A stretch of 64,000 nucleotides of DNA from Nigrospora sphaerica. Its lineage: Eukaryota > Ascomycota > Sordariomycetes > Amphisphaeriales > Apiosporaceae. The notes under the pieces are model-generated. The model worked only from the letters and a program-made list of their open reading frames with translations, was not told where the DNA came from and made no database searches. Position 1 is the first letter of the stretch; each line of letters opens with the position of its first letter. Position numbers and translations under genes: made by a program. The stretch lies in contig JAGVVL010000018.1 of NCBI GenBank assembly GCA_018287875.1, positions 1,418,501 through 1,482,500 on the forward strand. Direction: 5' to 3'. Positions 44,622 through 59,047 of the stretch are shown here, one piece after another.

Positions 44622-46870
44622 TACTTTTCCCTTTCTCTGCGGAGGGCGAGCACAGTCCGGGCCACGGCGCAGCCCTGCGCCGGCGCCCTAAAGTAATACG
44701 GATAGCCCCACCTGTCGCACCGGGACAGTTCTGCCCGTGAGGTCAGACTGACGACCTGACAGTCCCTGCCCAGTCATGAATGCTTCACTAGCCACGCTGG
44801 GTGGCACATTCCAGCTCCGGCCGGCCGGGTTATGGGATGCTTAGGTATCTAGCTACTTAAGTAAGGCAATCTGCAGTCATAGATTCTCACCCGACGTTCG
44901 GGGCCGGACGTGGCCAACAGACGGGCTGCAGGTAGTGTGGCGGGGCAGGGCAGGTACCTCCTCCCCCTTTGTCAGAACGCGAGGCAAACAGACGGGAAGT
45001 CGCCAACACCCATGGCGTCCATCTATTGAGGTAGTCAAAACGGGAAGGGAGGTCAGGTGCCTACAGGTAATCCAGCCCGATGTGACCTGATCCATGGAAT
45101 TCCAGCCCTATAGGAGCAAAGATGACTTCCTTTGCGCTGATGATCCGGATGTGGTTTAATAGGAGCTAAGTACCTGCTTCTCTAAGCACTGGCCTGACTG
45201 ATCGGTGATACTAGGCGCATGCACGTATCTGAGGCGAGGCGCAAAGGGCTGAGAAAGCTACAGGTAAGTACATCCATACCCACCCGCCGTTCCGGGTGAG
45301 TCTTTGGCCAGAACTGGCAGTCCCGTTCCAGGATTGTCACCCCATCCGCATGCAGGTGAGTAACCACCAGGTGTCACTGTTATTATCACCTCCAACATGT
45401 AACTACACACCCCACCTCCCTACCTTACCTATTTCCCATCTATACAAGGCGTTCACAAGGCAAACTCCAAACCACCGCCCCCTTCCACCGAGTCGCGTAT
45501 GCGGTAAACCGTCGTCGGCGCGCCGGCTCCGGCCCCCGAACCGGACATGGCTTTAAAAAGTCCTACTTATGACCTTGACGCCACCTGTCGCTGATGACCG
45601 GGTGGCAACTGGGGCGAGCGGCCAGCCAGCCCATTTGACCTCTAGTTGCGGGCGCGGGGGTTCAAGTGGGTGGCGCTGCTGGCATCCATGGCTCCATGCT
45701 TTCTTTTCTTTACCAACCCACCCTCCGCCTTCCGCATGGATGGTGATGGGATCGGCATATGCCTCCCTACCCGCCCCATCCTTAATGGGGTAGGCTGTTG
45801 TATAATTGCCGGCCAAACCAGCAAACCGGCTGGTCTCATAGGCCCAACAAGCTGCCTGCACGTTGGGGGGCGGCTAATGAGCGCCAATGAGGGCGCGACG
45901 ACACTGGCTTGCCAGGCCGGCGCGCAGGCTCGCCCGCGCTCTTGAAACCAAACCTCACTCATGCTGTCCTCTGAAACGGGGAAGTCGAAACAACCGGGTC
46001 AACCGGCATGTAACCGGCGTGCAATCAGCGTGCTCGATGCACATCGATCTTACCTCGCCGCCACGCCTGCTCGCCGTGCGAGCGAGTGCCGGTCAACACC
46101 TGCGTCGGCTTGGTGCACCTCTTCGCGCCCGAGCTTGGCGGGCTTGGCTTCAGCCTCGCCGGTCCGCCATTGGCTACGAGATGGCTAGCCAGGTACACTG
46201 TTCAATCTCCGGAGCCCCAGAAGCTGGCTGATAAGATCCGGCTTGACGATCATCGTCTGATCCAACGGGTCACCCTCGTTGATATCGAGCCACAGCCGCT
46301 TACTGGCCGCGAACTCTGCGAGCAATCTTATCCAAGGATCAAGCTATGCTCCCTCCCCGGGCGAATGGGAAGAAGTTGTGCAGCTGTGCAGAAGACAGCC
46401 GATCCGGCCACGGCCACAGCGCCGCTTCGACCCTCTATGCGGCTCGTCGCCCTGCTCGCGCTCATTGGCCCGCCAGCGTGATATTGGGCTATGGCGAATA
46501 TATTGCCCTCCCGCAGGGATACACTATAGCTGCGGTATCCTCTCCGTGACGAAGCCGCGTGCCTCCAATCGGCAAATTCTTGACCACGCGTCCCGCGAAG
46601 GGGCTGGTCTGCAGCCGTGTCTGGGCAATGACAACCCGCGAACCGTCCCATGTTTGCTGACTTCTCCGACGAAGGGGATGGCGTATCGGAATTGGAAACT
46701 ATACATAAGACTGGCGAAACGCCGCCCTCTGTGGTCCCTCTATCATCACCCCCCTTTTCGTTCGCTTCCTTTGCCCAACTCCATTCCTCGTCGCCCACGA
46801 TCGTTAAGAGCCAAGTTTCTCTCCTTTATCTTATATCCTTCCTTGGTGCATCATCACACCTGTCTTCAAC
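44622..46870. other. Intergenic, divergent promoter region
   Basis: Lies between the 5' ends of the RRT8-like gene and the protease gene. Several open frames are present but have no motif. The last 150 bp are CT-rich, as often seen just upstream of fungal start codons. Confidence 0.45.
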
Positions 46871-48405
<1,535 letters not shown>

Positions 48406-50066
48406 GCAGGACGACAGGCTTTCCGCCCTTGCTTTCCGCGACCATGCTTTTCACTCCCACGATGGGTGACGAAAATCCTCTGGTTGTTACTTCGTGGGCG
48501 ATGATGCCCTCTCCTTGTTCTGCTTCTTCCTCCAAGGGGGAAGGCGCGGGTCCTTCTAGTTTTCATTCTCTAATGGGCGACGGCACTGTTTCTTTCCGCC
48601 TGGGCAGGCCCTGTTCGGCCTTGTTTTCTACAAGCGCATCGGGGGCTATTTTGCTCTGGGCTTACAGGGCTTTTGACGAAACCGTGTTTGATAGTGAATA
48701 CCATACCTCACAAGCAGGGACTACTTTCAGTGCTATGGAGACCAGTTAGGGGCGACGATAAGTGACTCAGCGACAAGTACTTCGAGGCGCCAGTGAAGTA
48801 CGGGCGCGGCCAAACATGCATACGGAGCTGGTATACATGCACACCCTTGAGGCGTTGCCATCGGATAAACACTGTGGTGACTCAATCGCTGAGCCACCTC
48901 AGAATGACATCAATGGCAAAGTGGTATTCCATGAACAGCCTATCGTCATAAAGTACATGAAAAGGCTCGGTGAAAACCAGTGTGGAAAGATGCCCTACCA
49001 GAACTACGCCAGGGTATACATGGTGGGAAAGTCTCGCCCGAAAGCCGCTTGTCGTGTCATCAGGCCGCGCACACCGCACGGTTGATGCAAGCTAACAGGA
49101 GCCAACGATGATTCTGCCATCGTCCGAATGGTAAACTCCAGACATGGCTCATGAAGATACGGCCCCCGGCTGGTTGACAGCAGAGCACACGTTCTTGTTG
49201 GTCGCCAACTTTTTTCCCCTGGACAAAGAAACAGTGGCGAGACGTATAAGGCCTCGGAGGATGTCTTCAAGCTTCACCTTGTTGATTTCGGTTCAATTAT
49301 CAATGCCCGGGCCCGATGAGTGGGCAGCTCTTCAGCCTGATGATACCGCGGCCAAGCAGTCAGCATACCCGCCAAGTAACGCATAGGAGAACATGGCGTT
49401 GCTCGGCGCAGCACTGCCCGCCCGCCAAAGAAGTTACGATAGTATCTTGCTATCCCCTGCAACTAGCGAAGCAGCGAGGATACCGGAGACTATGGTATAG
49501 GAAGACGACGGGCAGCCGAGCGCCGGTGGCCCTTTTAGTGCTGGGACCAAGCAGTGTATCATACCATTAGCTACTCGAACGTTGAAACAGCATCGGCCGG
49601 CGACAGCGGGCCGTCGGTTCAACGTGGAGAGCTGGAAAACAAGGCAGTCATAGTCTCTCGACCTGCCAGGCCGTGCCACTGGTGGCCGGGCCAAGACACA
49701 AGGCCGATTAGCCGGGGCCCCGATCGAAGCTGCTTGGCTACAAGACCAGCGTGGTAAAGACGCGAGCGCCATGTGTACAGCTCTGCCTAACCCGTGCGGA
49801 AAGACGTGGCCGTACGCAGGCAATCAATACCCGGCATGCCATTGGCCGCTGCACCTCCTCACGCGGGCGTATTTAACCGGTGGGCAGGCTTTACGTCGCA
49901 TTCTCGGTGGACGAGAGCCATATTCCCCGATTGGGAATCCTCGACGGATCAGGGGTATATAAGCCATGCAGATCACGGTGGCCCCCCCTGGACTGGCTGT
50001 GGTCATACATCGGCCACGTCGAGACCTGCCTACCCCAAAGCCGGCCCGGATCAAGTGCCAGTCAAG
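48406..50066. other. Intergenic, upstream of LPMO
   Basis: No gene supported. The right end carries the LPMO promoter; a TATA box is listed separately. Confidence 0.5.
49956..49962 (+). promoter_or_regulatory. TATA box of the LPMO gene
   Basis: TATATAA about 105 bp upstream of the LPMO start codon, preceded by GGGG. Position and sequence suit a strong inducible promoter, as is common for cellulase-type genes. Confidence 0.6.
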
Positions 50067-51077
50067 ATGAAGACCAGCGCCCTCGTCGCCCTTTGCCTGT
50101 CGGTTGCCTCGACAGCTGCGCACTGTACGTGGCGAATGGCTGGCCCCCGAGAGCAGCCGGCTCGCCGGGCCACGGGCGGTGCGGAACATTGTTGACGGGT
50201 GTCCAACAGATACATTTCCGAAGCTCAGCGGGACATCAGACTGGTCCGTGGTCCGCAAGACGGCCAACTGGCAGCACAACGGCCCCGTGACGGACGTCAG
50301 CTCGTCCGATATTCGGTGCTACCAGCTTTCGCCGGGCAGCGGCGGCGCGACGACGGCCAACTTTAGGGCCGGGGATACCATCACCTGGTTATCTGCCCCC
50401 AACATCTTTCACCCAGGCGCTCTGTCGGCCTACATGGCCAAGGCCCCCGGACGTGTTGCCGACTTTGACGGTAGCGGCCAGGTCTGGTTCAAGGTATACC
50501 AAGACATGCCGACCATGGCCAACGGCCAGTATAGCTGGCCGTCTGAGGGTATGTCTTCATCGGCCGTCCGAGCCCGAGAGCGCCCTAACTAACCATCCCG
50601 GCTACAGGCAAGTCGCAGGTCAGCTTCACCATCCCCAGCTGTCTGCCCGAGGGCGACTACCTCTTTCGTATCGAGCACGTCGCCTTGCACAGCGCCTCGG
50701 CACCGGGCGGCGCCCAGTTCTACATCTCGTACGGGCCCCTTCTTTCAGAAAACTCTATCTCGCAGGAGAAGAAGCACGTGGCTGACCCTGTTCCTTCTCA
50801 GCTGCGCCCAAGTCCACGTCAGTGGTGGCGGTTCCAAGATGCCCACCAACCTGGTCTCGTTCCCCGGGGCCTACAAAGCAACGGTTCGTGTATTTTCCTC
50901 TCCCACCTTCCCCATTCGCGGATACCAAAAATCGTCGCTCTTCTGCCTTCTTGAGCTTGTTAGGTGCGATAGCTGACTTCGAGATTCTGGCTATAGGATC
51001 CTGGGCTTATGGTCAACATCTATAACAACGGTGGAAAGGCTTACCAGCCTGCAGGGCCTGGCGTCTTTACCTGCTAA
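50067..51077 (+). CDS. AA9 lytic polysaccharide monooxygenase (formerly GH61)
   Basis: Exons 50067-50124, 50210-50548, 50608-50728, 50802-50883, 50997-51077 give 226 aa. Introns (85, 59, 73 and 113 nt) have branch sites TTGAC, CTAAC, CTGAC and CTGAC; the last uses the rare donor GTTCGT. The signal peptide MKTSALVALCLSVASTAA is cut before His19, which becomes the N-terminal copper ligand (HYTFPKL). The second ligand is His87 in FHPGALSAYMAK and the axial Tyr is near residue 171 in GAQFYISCAQVHV. VRKTANWQHNGPVTDV, IRCYQ and the C-terminal MVNIYNNGGKAYQPAGPGVF match AA9. No cellulose-binding module is attached, which is usual for this size. It oxidatively cleaves cellulose or hemicellulose outside the cell. 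Confidence 0.94.
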
Positions 51078-53007
51078 ATCCAAGCCGAGGAGCTGAAGAT
51101 GCAGAGGGTTTACGCCAAGTTGTTGGGATCGGGCGGGGGAGTGCATGGTGATCCACGACCCGCCCCCCCCCCCCCCCGAACTGGGTTTAATAGCAGGCAC
51201 TCAGCATCTTATTGTGAACATGGTTTTCGCCTGTGTACTTGATGACCTTGCTCTTTGTCACCCGTTGTCTGCTGACGGACTGGTTATCTTTGCCCGGCAG
51301 CAGTTCGACGTGGTAATGTTACTGCGTCGTGATCATCACTTCGAGTAGGCGTCAGCGGGCGCGGACCGAACCGAAAAATCCATACAACGCCCTCATGTAC
51401 ATGTTCTTTGCTCACTAAGCCCTCGGTCTTGACCATATTGTACTTGCCAGATCCGCCAAAGGCCTACGTCCTGCTTGCGACTGGATGCAGGAAAGTTTTA
51501 CCCGGTGTCACACGAATAACATGGCCGTATTGTGCGTGCTTCCCCAGAGCCCCGTGGCCGATAGTGCCGCCGTGCCTCTGCATGTGCTTAGCGAACCCAG
51601 TAGCACAACAGCCATGGTCACGGATAGTTTTTTGAGGGGGTGGAAGTAGATGTTGTACATGACCGAGCTGACAGACCGCAACCTTTCGACGAGGCACAGC
51701 CACCGGGCAGGCCTGTCCAGGAAGACCAGGAGCACAGGGAAGGTAGTTGCGACGGGTGCAACGGGGAAGCCCATCTGGTCTTTGGGGGCAAAACGGCACA
51801 CAAAGGACACTGACCGCATCGGCGCTGTGACCACCCACGCCCGTCCTCCATGATGCGTATCTGAAGGTGCAACAACCCAGCATGTCCTACAACTTCCACC
51901 ACATCCGGCACCCGCTTTTCTTGTCAAGATGCCGAGTTGGAGGTGACACCAGAAGATCCATCGGTTCCTTCAAAGGGGCCAAGAGCCGACTGAAGGGCAG
52001 GGGGGCAGAGCGTGGGCCATCACCGGCACTGCGGGCGATGTAGAAGCAGTTGGGTTATTTGTCCATCCACCCGTAGATCACCACATGGATGCTTGGGGGT
52101 GGGCCAGTCAGAGAATAGTTGGATGACAATCAGCAGGCTGAAACGACTGGGGAAGGTTGTGCAAGGGCAGGTGAGCTGGCACAGGGTTTAGCGTATTGCG
52201 CAGGGCAGGTATCTGCTTGGTCCATTGCAAGCAGAATGAACCCCCCGCCCCCTCCCCCCTCCAAAAAAGGCAGTAAGGGGGCAGTGGTGCCGAAATGCGT
52301 GCAGAGGCCACAGCCCGGCAAGAGAGATTGATAAGAGGTACCCGTAAGGCCTGGATGATGACATGTGTGCGACCAGGACACCTCGGTATGAGCTGCCGTC
52401 CAAGCCAAGCATCAATGGAACGTTCTGCTAACAGTAGGTGCTGCCATCGAGGGAAGTGTGCACTTTACCTATGATACGTCAGTACTTTAAGCAAGCAGAT
52501 GTAGGTGGTGCTTACCAGCGAGTACACCGAAGCTTTAAAAAGTCGAAGGCACGGCAAGAACCGGAAGACCCTCTGTCTACCTCCCTATTTTACTTGGAAG
52601 AAGCCGTTGCAACTTTGCCCAACAAAAGTAGGCCGGTTGCACTGGGGACTGGCAAAAGGCAAGCAGTGTCGGGAGCAGGACATGCACGTGCGCCACGAGA
52701 ACGAAGCTGGTTCGAAAAGAAAAGTATCCATCGTCCGACGGGAGCACCCATCGTATATTGTACATGCGAGTATGCCAACCCAACCCCGCCATCGACGTCA
52801 CCAAAATCATGACATGGCAGGCGGCTGACGGAAGGAAGCTCCAACTCAGCAGCAACCTGACACGACCTCCCGAGCCTCCTTCCCATCCTCCTCATCGCTA
52901 TCTCCTCGACTGACGAAGGACCCCATGCATGCTGGCGCCATCTAGACTTCTACACGACTGGACGACCGCCGGGACCTGGCCCTTTACCCCCCGGACACCT
53001 TATCAAG
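51078..53007. other. Intergenic, 1.9 kb
   Basis: Contains a run of about 15 C at 51163-51177. Open frames at 51464-51927 (minus) and 52438-52895 show no motifs. Confidence 0.45.
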
Positions 53008-53977
53008 ATGCCCGCAACCTTGATCGTCGGGGCCACGCGTGGTCTGGGCGCCTCACTCGCCAAGCAGTATGCGTCCCAGCCGTCGACCGTGGTATACGCC
53101 ACAACCCGCGCTGCTTCTCCGCCCGACGGCTTTCCCGACCACATCAAGTGGCTGGCCAACGTAGACCTGACGAGCCCGGATGTCGGGGAGAACCTGGCTA
53201 AGCAGCTCCGGGGAGGGCAGCCGCTGGGGCATGTGGTTCGTACAGTGTCCTAGTGGCCGTGCCGGGCCCGAATTCCGTTCCCCGTTGACCGCAGGGCTGC
53301 TGTGCAGATCATCACAGCGGGCCGCTTCACCACCGAAGACTTTTCGGTCGAGAAAGGGCCCGACTGGAACGACGAGCTCGTAATGTACACGACCAGCTCC
53401 ATCGCCCCCGTCTTCATTGTGCATAAGCTAGCCCACGCCGGCCTGCTTCAATTCGGCTCCAAGGTGGTGCTAGTGTCCAGCGAGGCCGGCAGCATCACTC
53501 TGCGCCATGAGTCGGAAGGCGGCGGCAACTACGCGCACCATGCCAGCAAAGCCGCGCTCAACATGGTCGGCAAGCTTCTCAGCCTGGACCTCAAGGAGAA
53601 AGGCGTCATCGTGAGCATCGTCCACCCGGGCTTCATGCGAACCGAGATGACCAAGGGCGTCGGCTTTGACAAGTATTGGGATGCTGGCGGAGGTAAGCGC
53701 CCTTGTTGGCTGTCAAGCTGATCGTCTCTGCTGGACAAGAACTGATGAGGTCCCTAAAGCTGTGACATCGGACGAGGCCGCAAAGAGCCTGATCGAATGG
53801 ACCGAGGGACTCGACGCAGGTAGGTCGGGCGAGTACTGGGCACCAAGAGGACCTGGCATGTACGCCCATATTCCCGTGGAATGAGCAGTCGCTGACGGCA
53901 TATTCGCAGGCGACATCGGCACTGCAGAAGCTGTGCTGGGGAAGAAGCTACCCACCCCGATGAACCTACCCTGGTAA
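53008..53977 (+). CDS. Short-chain dehydrogenase/reductase-like protein (C-factor type)
   Basis: Exons 53008-53235, 53308-53692, 53760-53855, 53910-53977 give 258 aa. It opens with the Rossmann motif VGATRGLGAS (Gly8, Gly12, Gly14), with VVYATTR at the second strand; VVLVSSEAGSI, the NYAHHASKAALNM segment, IVHPGFMRTEMT and WAPRGPGDIGTAEAVLG follow. An NAD(P)-dependent oxidoreductase fold is clear; the substrate is unknown. In NYAHHASK the position four before Lys, normally the catalytic Tyr, is His, so activity is doubtful unless the other Tyr (six before Lys) substitutes. Intron 1 has the donor GTTCGT. The last intron can start at a GC donor (53856, GCATGT), which keeps the conserved GEYWAPRGPG, or at a GT donor (53820), which removes 12 residues in frame. 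Confidence 0.88.
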
Positions 53978-56900
53978 CAAGCAACCAGGGTACGGAGGTA
54001 TGTGCACATATGCTCTCCACTCATGCGTACATGGGAGATAGGGCGAGGCCTGCAGCTCGGGCAGCTAAGGTCGTCTGGTGACCTCGTTGCCTCGCTACCA
54101 GCGCACACGCGAGGGTCGACCGGGCATGTCTTAAGGATGAGACAACGGCGAGCCACTTCTGCCGTAGGCGAGGCAGCCGACCTTGGCGCATATTTGCTGT
54201 GTACATGCTTGGGTTGGGAGCATACGCAGCTAGGATGGCATGTGACACGTGGGATGCTTTCGCGGCTGCTACCCCCGCCGAGCATCAGGTCTAGGTAATT
54301 CACAAGGCTTCTTGCCGAACTGCATGCATGTATTGTTTGCCCTCAGAGAATAGAAGCGGAAACGGGCATCTCCCAAATGCTTTTGCGGACGACCGTGACC
54401 AGCGCCGAGGCACCAAGCCAGAAGCAGGACCCCTGGCGAGCCAGCCCGGGCTGCTGGCCGGCGTCCTCTCGGCTCCCCCTGCCCCCGGTAGTTTTCCCGA
54501 CGCGATCAGGACGGGTGGATTGCGGTGAGATTTACCCCACAAAACGACAGTGACTCCGGTGGGCGGGGCGGCTCGCAAAGATGAGGAAAAGGGGGTCGGT
54601 TGTGCTGGCTGAATTTCAGGGTCTTCTCCGGCTTTTACCCATGAGCCCGGTGAGCCCGGGACGGCACGACGGGTCAGCAGTTCCTTGAAGTTGTCCACGG
54701 CCGTGGAAGACGATGGATGGGAGTGGGAACTTGTAGTAATAGCAGCAGCCGCGGTGTGGTCGTAGTAAGAAAAACTACAACGAAAGACCGAGGGGATAAA
54801 GGAGCCAGGGTTGACCAATGGCCTCGTCAGACCTGGAGGCTGACTTCGCAGAAAGGCCAAACAGGGCCTGCAGGGCTGGGTCGCCTGGCTACCGTGTACC
54901 TCACCACACTACACAGTAGGCAGAGGGCTTAGCGGTGAACGGCCCATGCAAGTGTTATGATCGCAGGGTCCAAGCGTGTTCCGTCAAATGGGCAAGCAAA
55001 GACTTGCTGGACCTGCAGCGTATTCCGGGAGGGGGGCCTTGATCAGGTGGCCACACAGAGAGGCATGATTTGGGGCTTCCACGTGGTATCCTACATAGGT
55101 TAGCTTTACTTTACACGGGCATGTACTTGCCAAGACACGCGTTAGTATGGAGTTCGCGGCCTTGGGCTTGATTGCCACTGGAACGGCGGAGGAGAAGGAA
55201 ATAATACCAATAGCATTTAAACGAGTTCCAATCACACTGTGCGCCAGGGGCTGTTGGTTGATCCGGGCCGTCGCGAATCGTATTAGCAAGGCCTTCCTTG
55301 CTGCGGTAGCCTCCCACAGCAAGAAGATGGACCGACAAGACGGCAATCATCCGAAGTTTTTCTGGAGTGCAACCATGGTGCCAGGTGTACAAAAAGCATG
55401 AGTGCAACTGAGTCTGGGTACACCTGTAGCTTGCTGCAACAGGGTAGCGTAGGCAGACGGCGAAGTGCCTACTCCCCCCCCCCCCCACCCACCCCGTCTC
55501 TCTCTCTCCAGCTGCTTCAACGGCCTGTCCACGTGGTGGCCGTTGTTGCCGCTCAGAGCACAGTCGTCGCCATTTGGTACGACGTGGTAATAGGGCACCG
55601 TTCGGAACAGGGCTAGGGGGGCATAGTCGAGAGCACGTACGCTGGAGGCTTGGGGCTGGAGGGCCTAGAAAGGGACTTGAGAGAAAGCGAGGGCCATTCA
55701 CACTGGCGTCTCGGATCGAGAGGTTGCGAGGCTAGCGAGGAACGAGTTAGACGGGTGGAGGCGCAGCAAGCAATCGGGAATAATGTCTGGATGCAACAGG
55801 GATGAAGCCCGCAGACGAGAAATTAACCAGGCCCAGGAGGGCTACCTTGCTGCTACAATTGGTAACTTGGTGGTACCCCCTCGTCCCCGGTGGAGGGAGG
55901 TCTGCAGGTTATGTATGCTTGGTACGCGCCTGACGCTGGACCGTAGACCCTGTAGTCTGGTTCGAGGGCAAACAGGTAGAAAACTCATACGTAGCCAGCC
56001 CGCTGGCCACCCTCTTTTACTGTGTATTCAGGAAATGAAGCGGATGCCGCCTTACTGATTATTGAGGTCACGCGGACCTCCTTTAGTTACTGCCCGTCTT
56101 ATTACCCGGTAGTACCTCATTACTACCCGCTTACTTTACCTCTAGGTGCTCAAGTCCAAGCAGCCTACTATACAGACATATGTACTGACACGACATGGGA
56201 TATATTATGTTACCTGAGACGTACCTGAGTTGTATATGGCAGCGCCCTACTGTGTACAGCGCCATCCCAATTGATGACCAGTGGCCAGCCCAGCAGCTGG
56301 ACATGGGTTTCATAACGTGCATCGCATCCCGGAGGCTATGCCCATGTTGATGCGCATGCGCATGTCATGCCAATACCCCTCGGTCCCCTACTTTCGTGCC
56401 GACGTGCGGGCCAGCATCCAGGCCTGGGCCGTGGTCTTGATGCTCAGGGCTCTCTTTTGTCCCCATCCATCGGACCTAGAGGGTAAAGTAGGAGGGGGGC
56501 GGAAAAGGAGCGCGGTCGTCTGTACATATATGTGTGTAAGAAAAAGAGAGAGAGAGAGAGAGAGAGAGACCAAGATGTACACATTCTGCAATAGGCACAC
56601 ACAAACAAACATACACACATGCACTTGCTCATATGCTTGTGCTCAAGGATCTACGTCGTCGGCCTCGTTGCAGCTCCGGCTTGGACCGAAAGGTTGTCGT
56701 CCCCATTAAGGCATCCTGCCTGCCGACATCCCCCCCAACGGCGTCGATGAGCATCCGCCGTAGCTGCTGCCACTCCCGCCGCTCCTGTAGGTGAACGGAA
56801 GCCGGCGGTCCTTTGGAATCCGCACTCTAGGCTCCGGGGATATGCATCCCTACTTCTTGAGCTCTGGTACATGTACCCGCCTTTTGCAAATGCGTACAGA

Positions 56901-59047
56901 CGCTCTCAAAATTTACTCAGCCCAAAAAGTACCTACCTCTTTAGCTACTTACTTATGCAGGTATGTACCTGCCTACCCTGAGAGCCTGATCTGACCTGCC
57001 ACTGGAGGCCGTCTTGTGACCTGGATCGCTACTGTAGCACATGGATCGGTTGTTCGACCCCCGGCCCAGAACTCCCTCTTGTATTCCGGGTACCTTTTCT
57101 TCTATTCGTTGCACCCGTCCCCTGCATATCGAAGTAAATAAAGAACCTTACAGAGTTTACCGGACCTGTGTCGCCCGCCCTGTCCCGGCTGTCTCTGCTT
57201 CCCGAAGCCTCGCGCCCGGTCCCGTTTCCTACACGCACCGCACGGCATTGACACCAGCATCCGTCGCAACGACAGTCACTCTCCTACTCTACTTGGTGTT
57301 CATCGCAGTCTTCGGTCCGTGGGCGTACGACATATCGCCGGCGAAGGACCTGGCAGCCCTGGCCGCCGGGGCAACGAACGGGGGTTTGTCGCTCATGCGC
57401 CTAGGCAAGTGCCCGAAGCACGAGCACGCACACACGCACCCTTCACCACTACCTTACACACACACACACGCGCACACATACACCCTCCACCCCCTCCCCC
57501 ATCGACCGACCCATTAATTCATCCATCCATCCATCCGTCCGTCCATCCATAACACGACCAGCGCGGGCCCCCCCCCCCCCGCTCCTTACCACGTACGTCG
57601 TAGTCCAGCGGCGAGGCCATTGATCGCTCCCGAACCCGTCCCAACCCAAAAACCGAAAGCCGGACTCCAGCTTTTATTAGACAAAGGGGTTCTCTTGAAG
57701 ATCACAACAAGCCTCAAGCTCTTAGAACGGGAAAATTCTCATCACGCGACGATTTTGACCAGTCGGTCTAGTCATAACCCGTCCACATTCACCCTCCTTT
57801 GCCTATTTCATTCCGGATCCGCTCCGCCCAAGAGCCCGTCAGCCAGCCCAGCAGCCAGCCCGCCCGCCCGCCCGCTCCAGCGCCGCCGTTCCAAGGTGGG
57901 AAACCAGCCCCGGTTGCCCGAATTCCAGCGCCGCCGATACGCAAGCAGCAAGAGGAAGGAGGCCATCCAGCCCGCCCAAACCCGCACCACTACGGACAAG
58001 AAACAGACAGACCCTCAGACAGACAGACAGAAAGACAAAAAGACAGACGGGCAAACAGCCAGCCAGCCAGATAAAACCTACAGCAGACAGAGATTCACTC
58101 CCTGGTCCAGCAAGCCCCCGGGCGGCAACTAACGCCTTTGCAACCCGCCAACGCTACCGCTTGCTTTTGGGCCCGACTGCTGCTACTCGCCTATCACTTA
58201 CACTGCTTAACCTTCTTCGTTCGGCCTGTCTGGTCTGCCGCCCCTTGCATCGAACGCCGGGCCCGTTGGGAGCGATAAACTTAAGCTCCAGTCGCTTTCG
58301 CACCGAAAATTGAATTGGGCCGTCTGCAACCACCACCCACGACCATCGACGCTACCCAAGCCCACCCCCCCTTACGAGAGATTCAACAATTAGCATACCT
58401 CGGGGACGCGCAGACCATTCCATCCCATCCCATCTGCACAACATCCATCTCCCTCTCTGTTGTGCTTATTCGCTCGCTCGCTCGCTCCTGTACGGCCGCG
58501 CGACGTTGTCTTCGCCGTCGCACCGTTTCCGGCGAGCCTCCTGTTTACTAGCACCGTTGCTGCCCACGTCATAGCCCTGGCCGGTCGCAGATATCCTCGG
58601 ACGAGGAAGCTTCCCTGGCCTTCCTCTCTTTTCCCTGCCGATCGACGTCCCCTCCTCTTGCATTGACGCATCACCTAGAGACACCGCTGCGCAGTCCAAC
58701 ACCTGGCTCTTCCCGGGTTGCCCAGTACGCTCAGAATAGCCGGGCCAGCTTTCATTGAAGGAGGCGACTGCCTGAGATCATCTGAACCGCCGGCCGCCGG
58801 TATCTGGACATTTGGCATTTTCGCCACCTCGACCGCCACCGAGCACGCACGTACGCACGCAACCACGCGCGTGCGCACGCGACGATAAACCACGATCATC
58901 GCGCTGCAGCCGGACCCCCTCTTGTCTATGGTCGGTCCATTGTCGATTGATTGATTGACCCAGCAACGGCCCCCCTTCTCCTCGATTCAAATCTCCATTC
59001 AGATTGAGCCGACCAGCCGGAGCGTTCCTGCCGCCTTCTCCAGCAAC
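53978..59047. other. 5-kb gene-free stretch upstream of Pal1, rich in simple repeats
   Basis: No coding exon is supported. It contains C-runs (about 13 C at 55474-55486 and at 57568-57580), a (GA)n run (56545-56569), a CA-rich block (57425-57485), a CCAT/CCGT repeat (about 57522-57550) and a GACA repeat (about 58003-58050). Many tacctacc-type short words occur, common in some Hypocreales. The last kilobase is CT-rich and is likely the 5' UTR of the Pal1 gene. Confidence 0.5.
56545..56569. repeat. (GA)n microsatellite
   Basis: About twelve GA units preceded by five A. Confidence 0.95.

Noticed and set aside
55900..56000. Possible tRNA B-box (GGTTCGAGG near 55960)
   Set aside because: No matching A-box or acceptor stem could be folded around it.
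57620..58132. Plus-strand ORF of 170 codons upstream of Pal1
   Set aside because: Composed of translated simple repeats (Gln/Thr/Asp and Pro/Ala runs); no start context or homology pattern.
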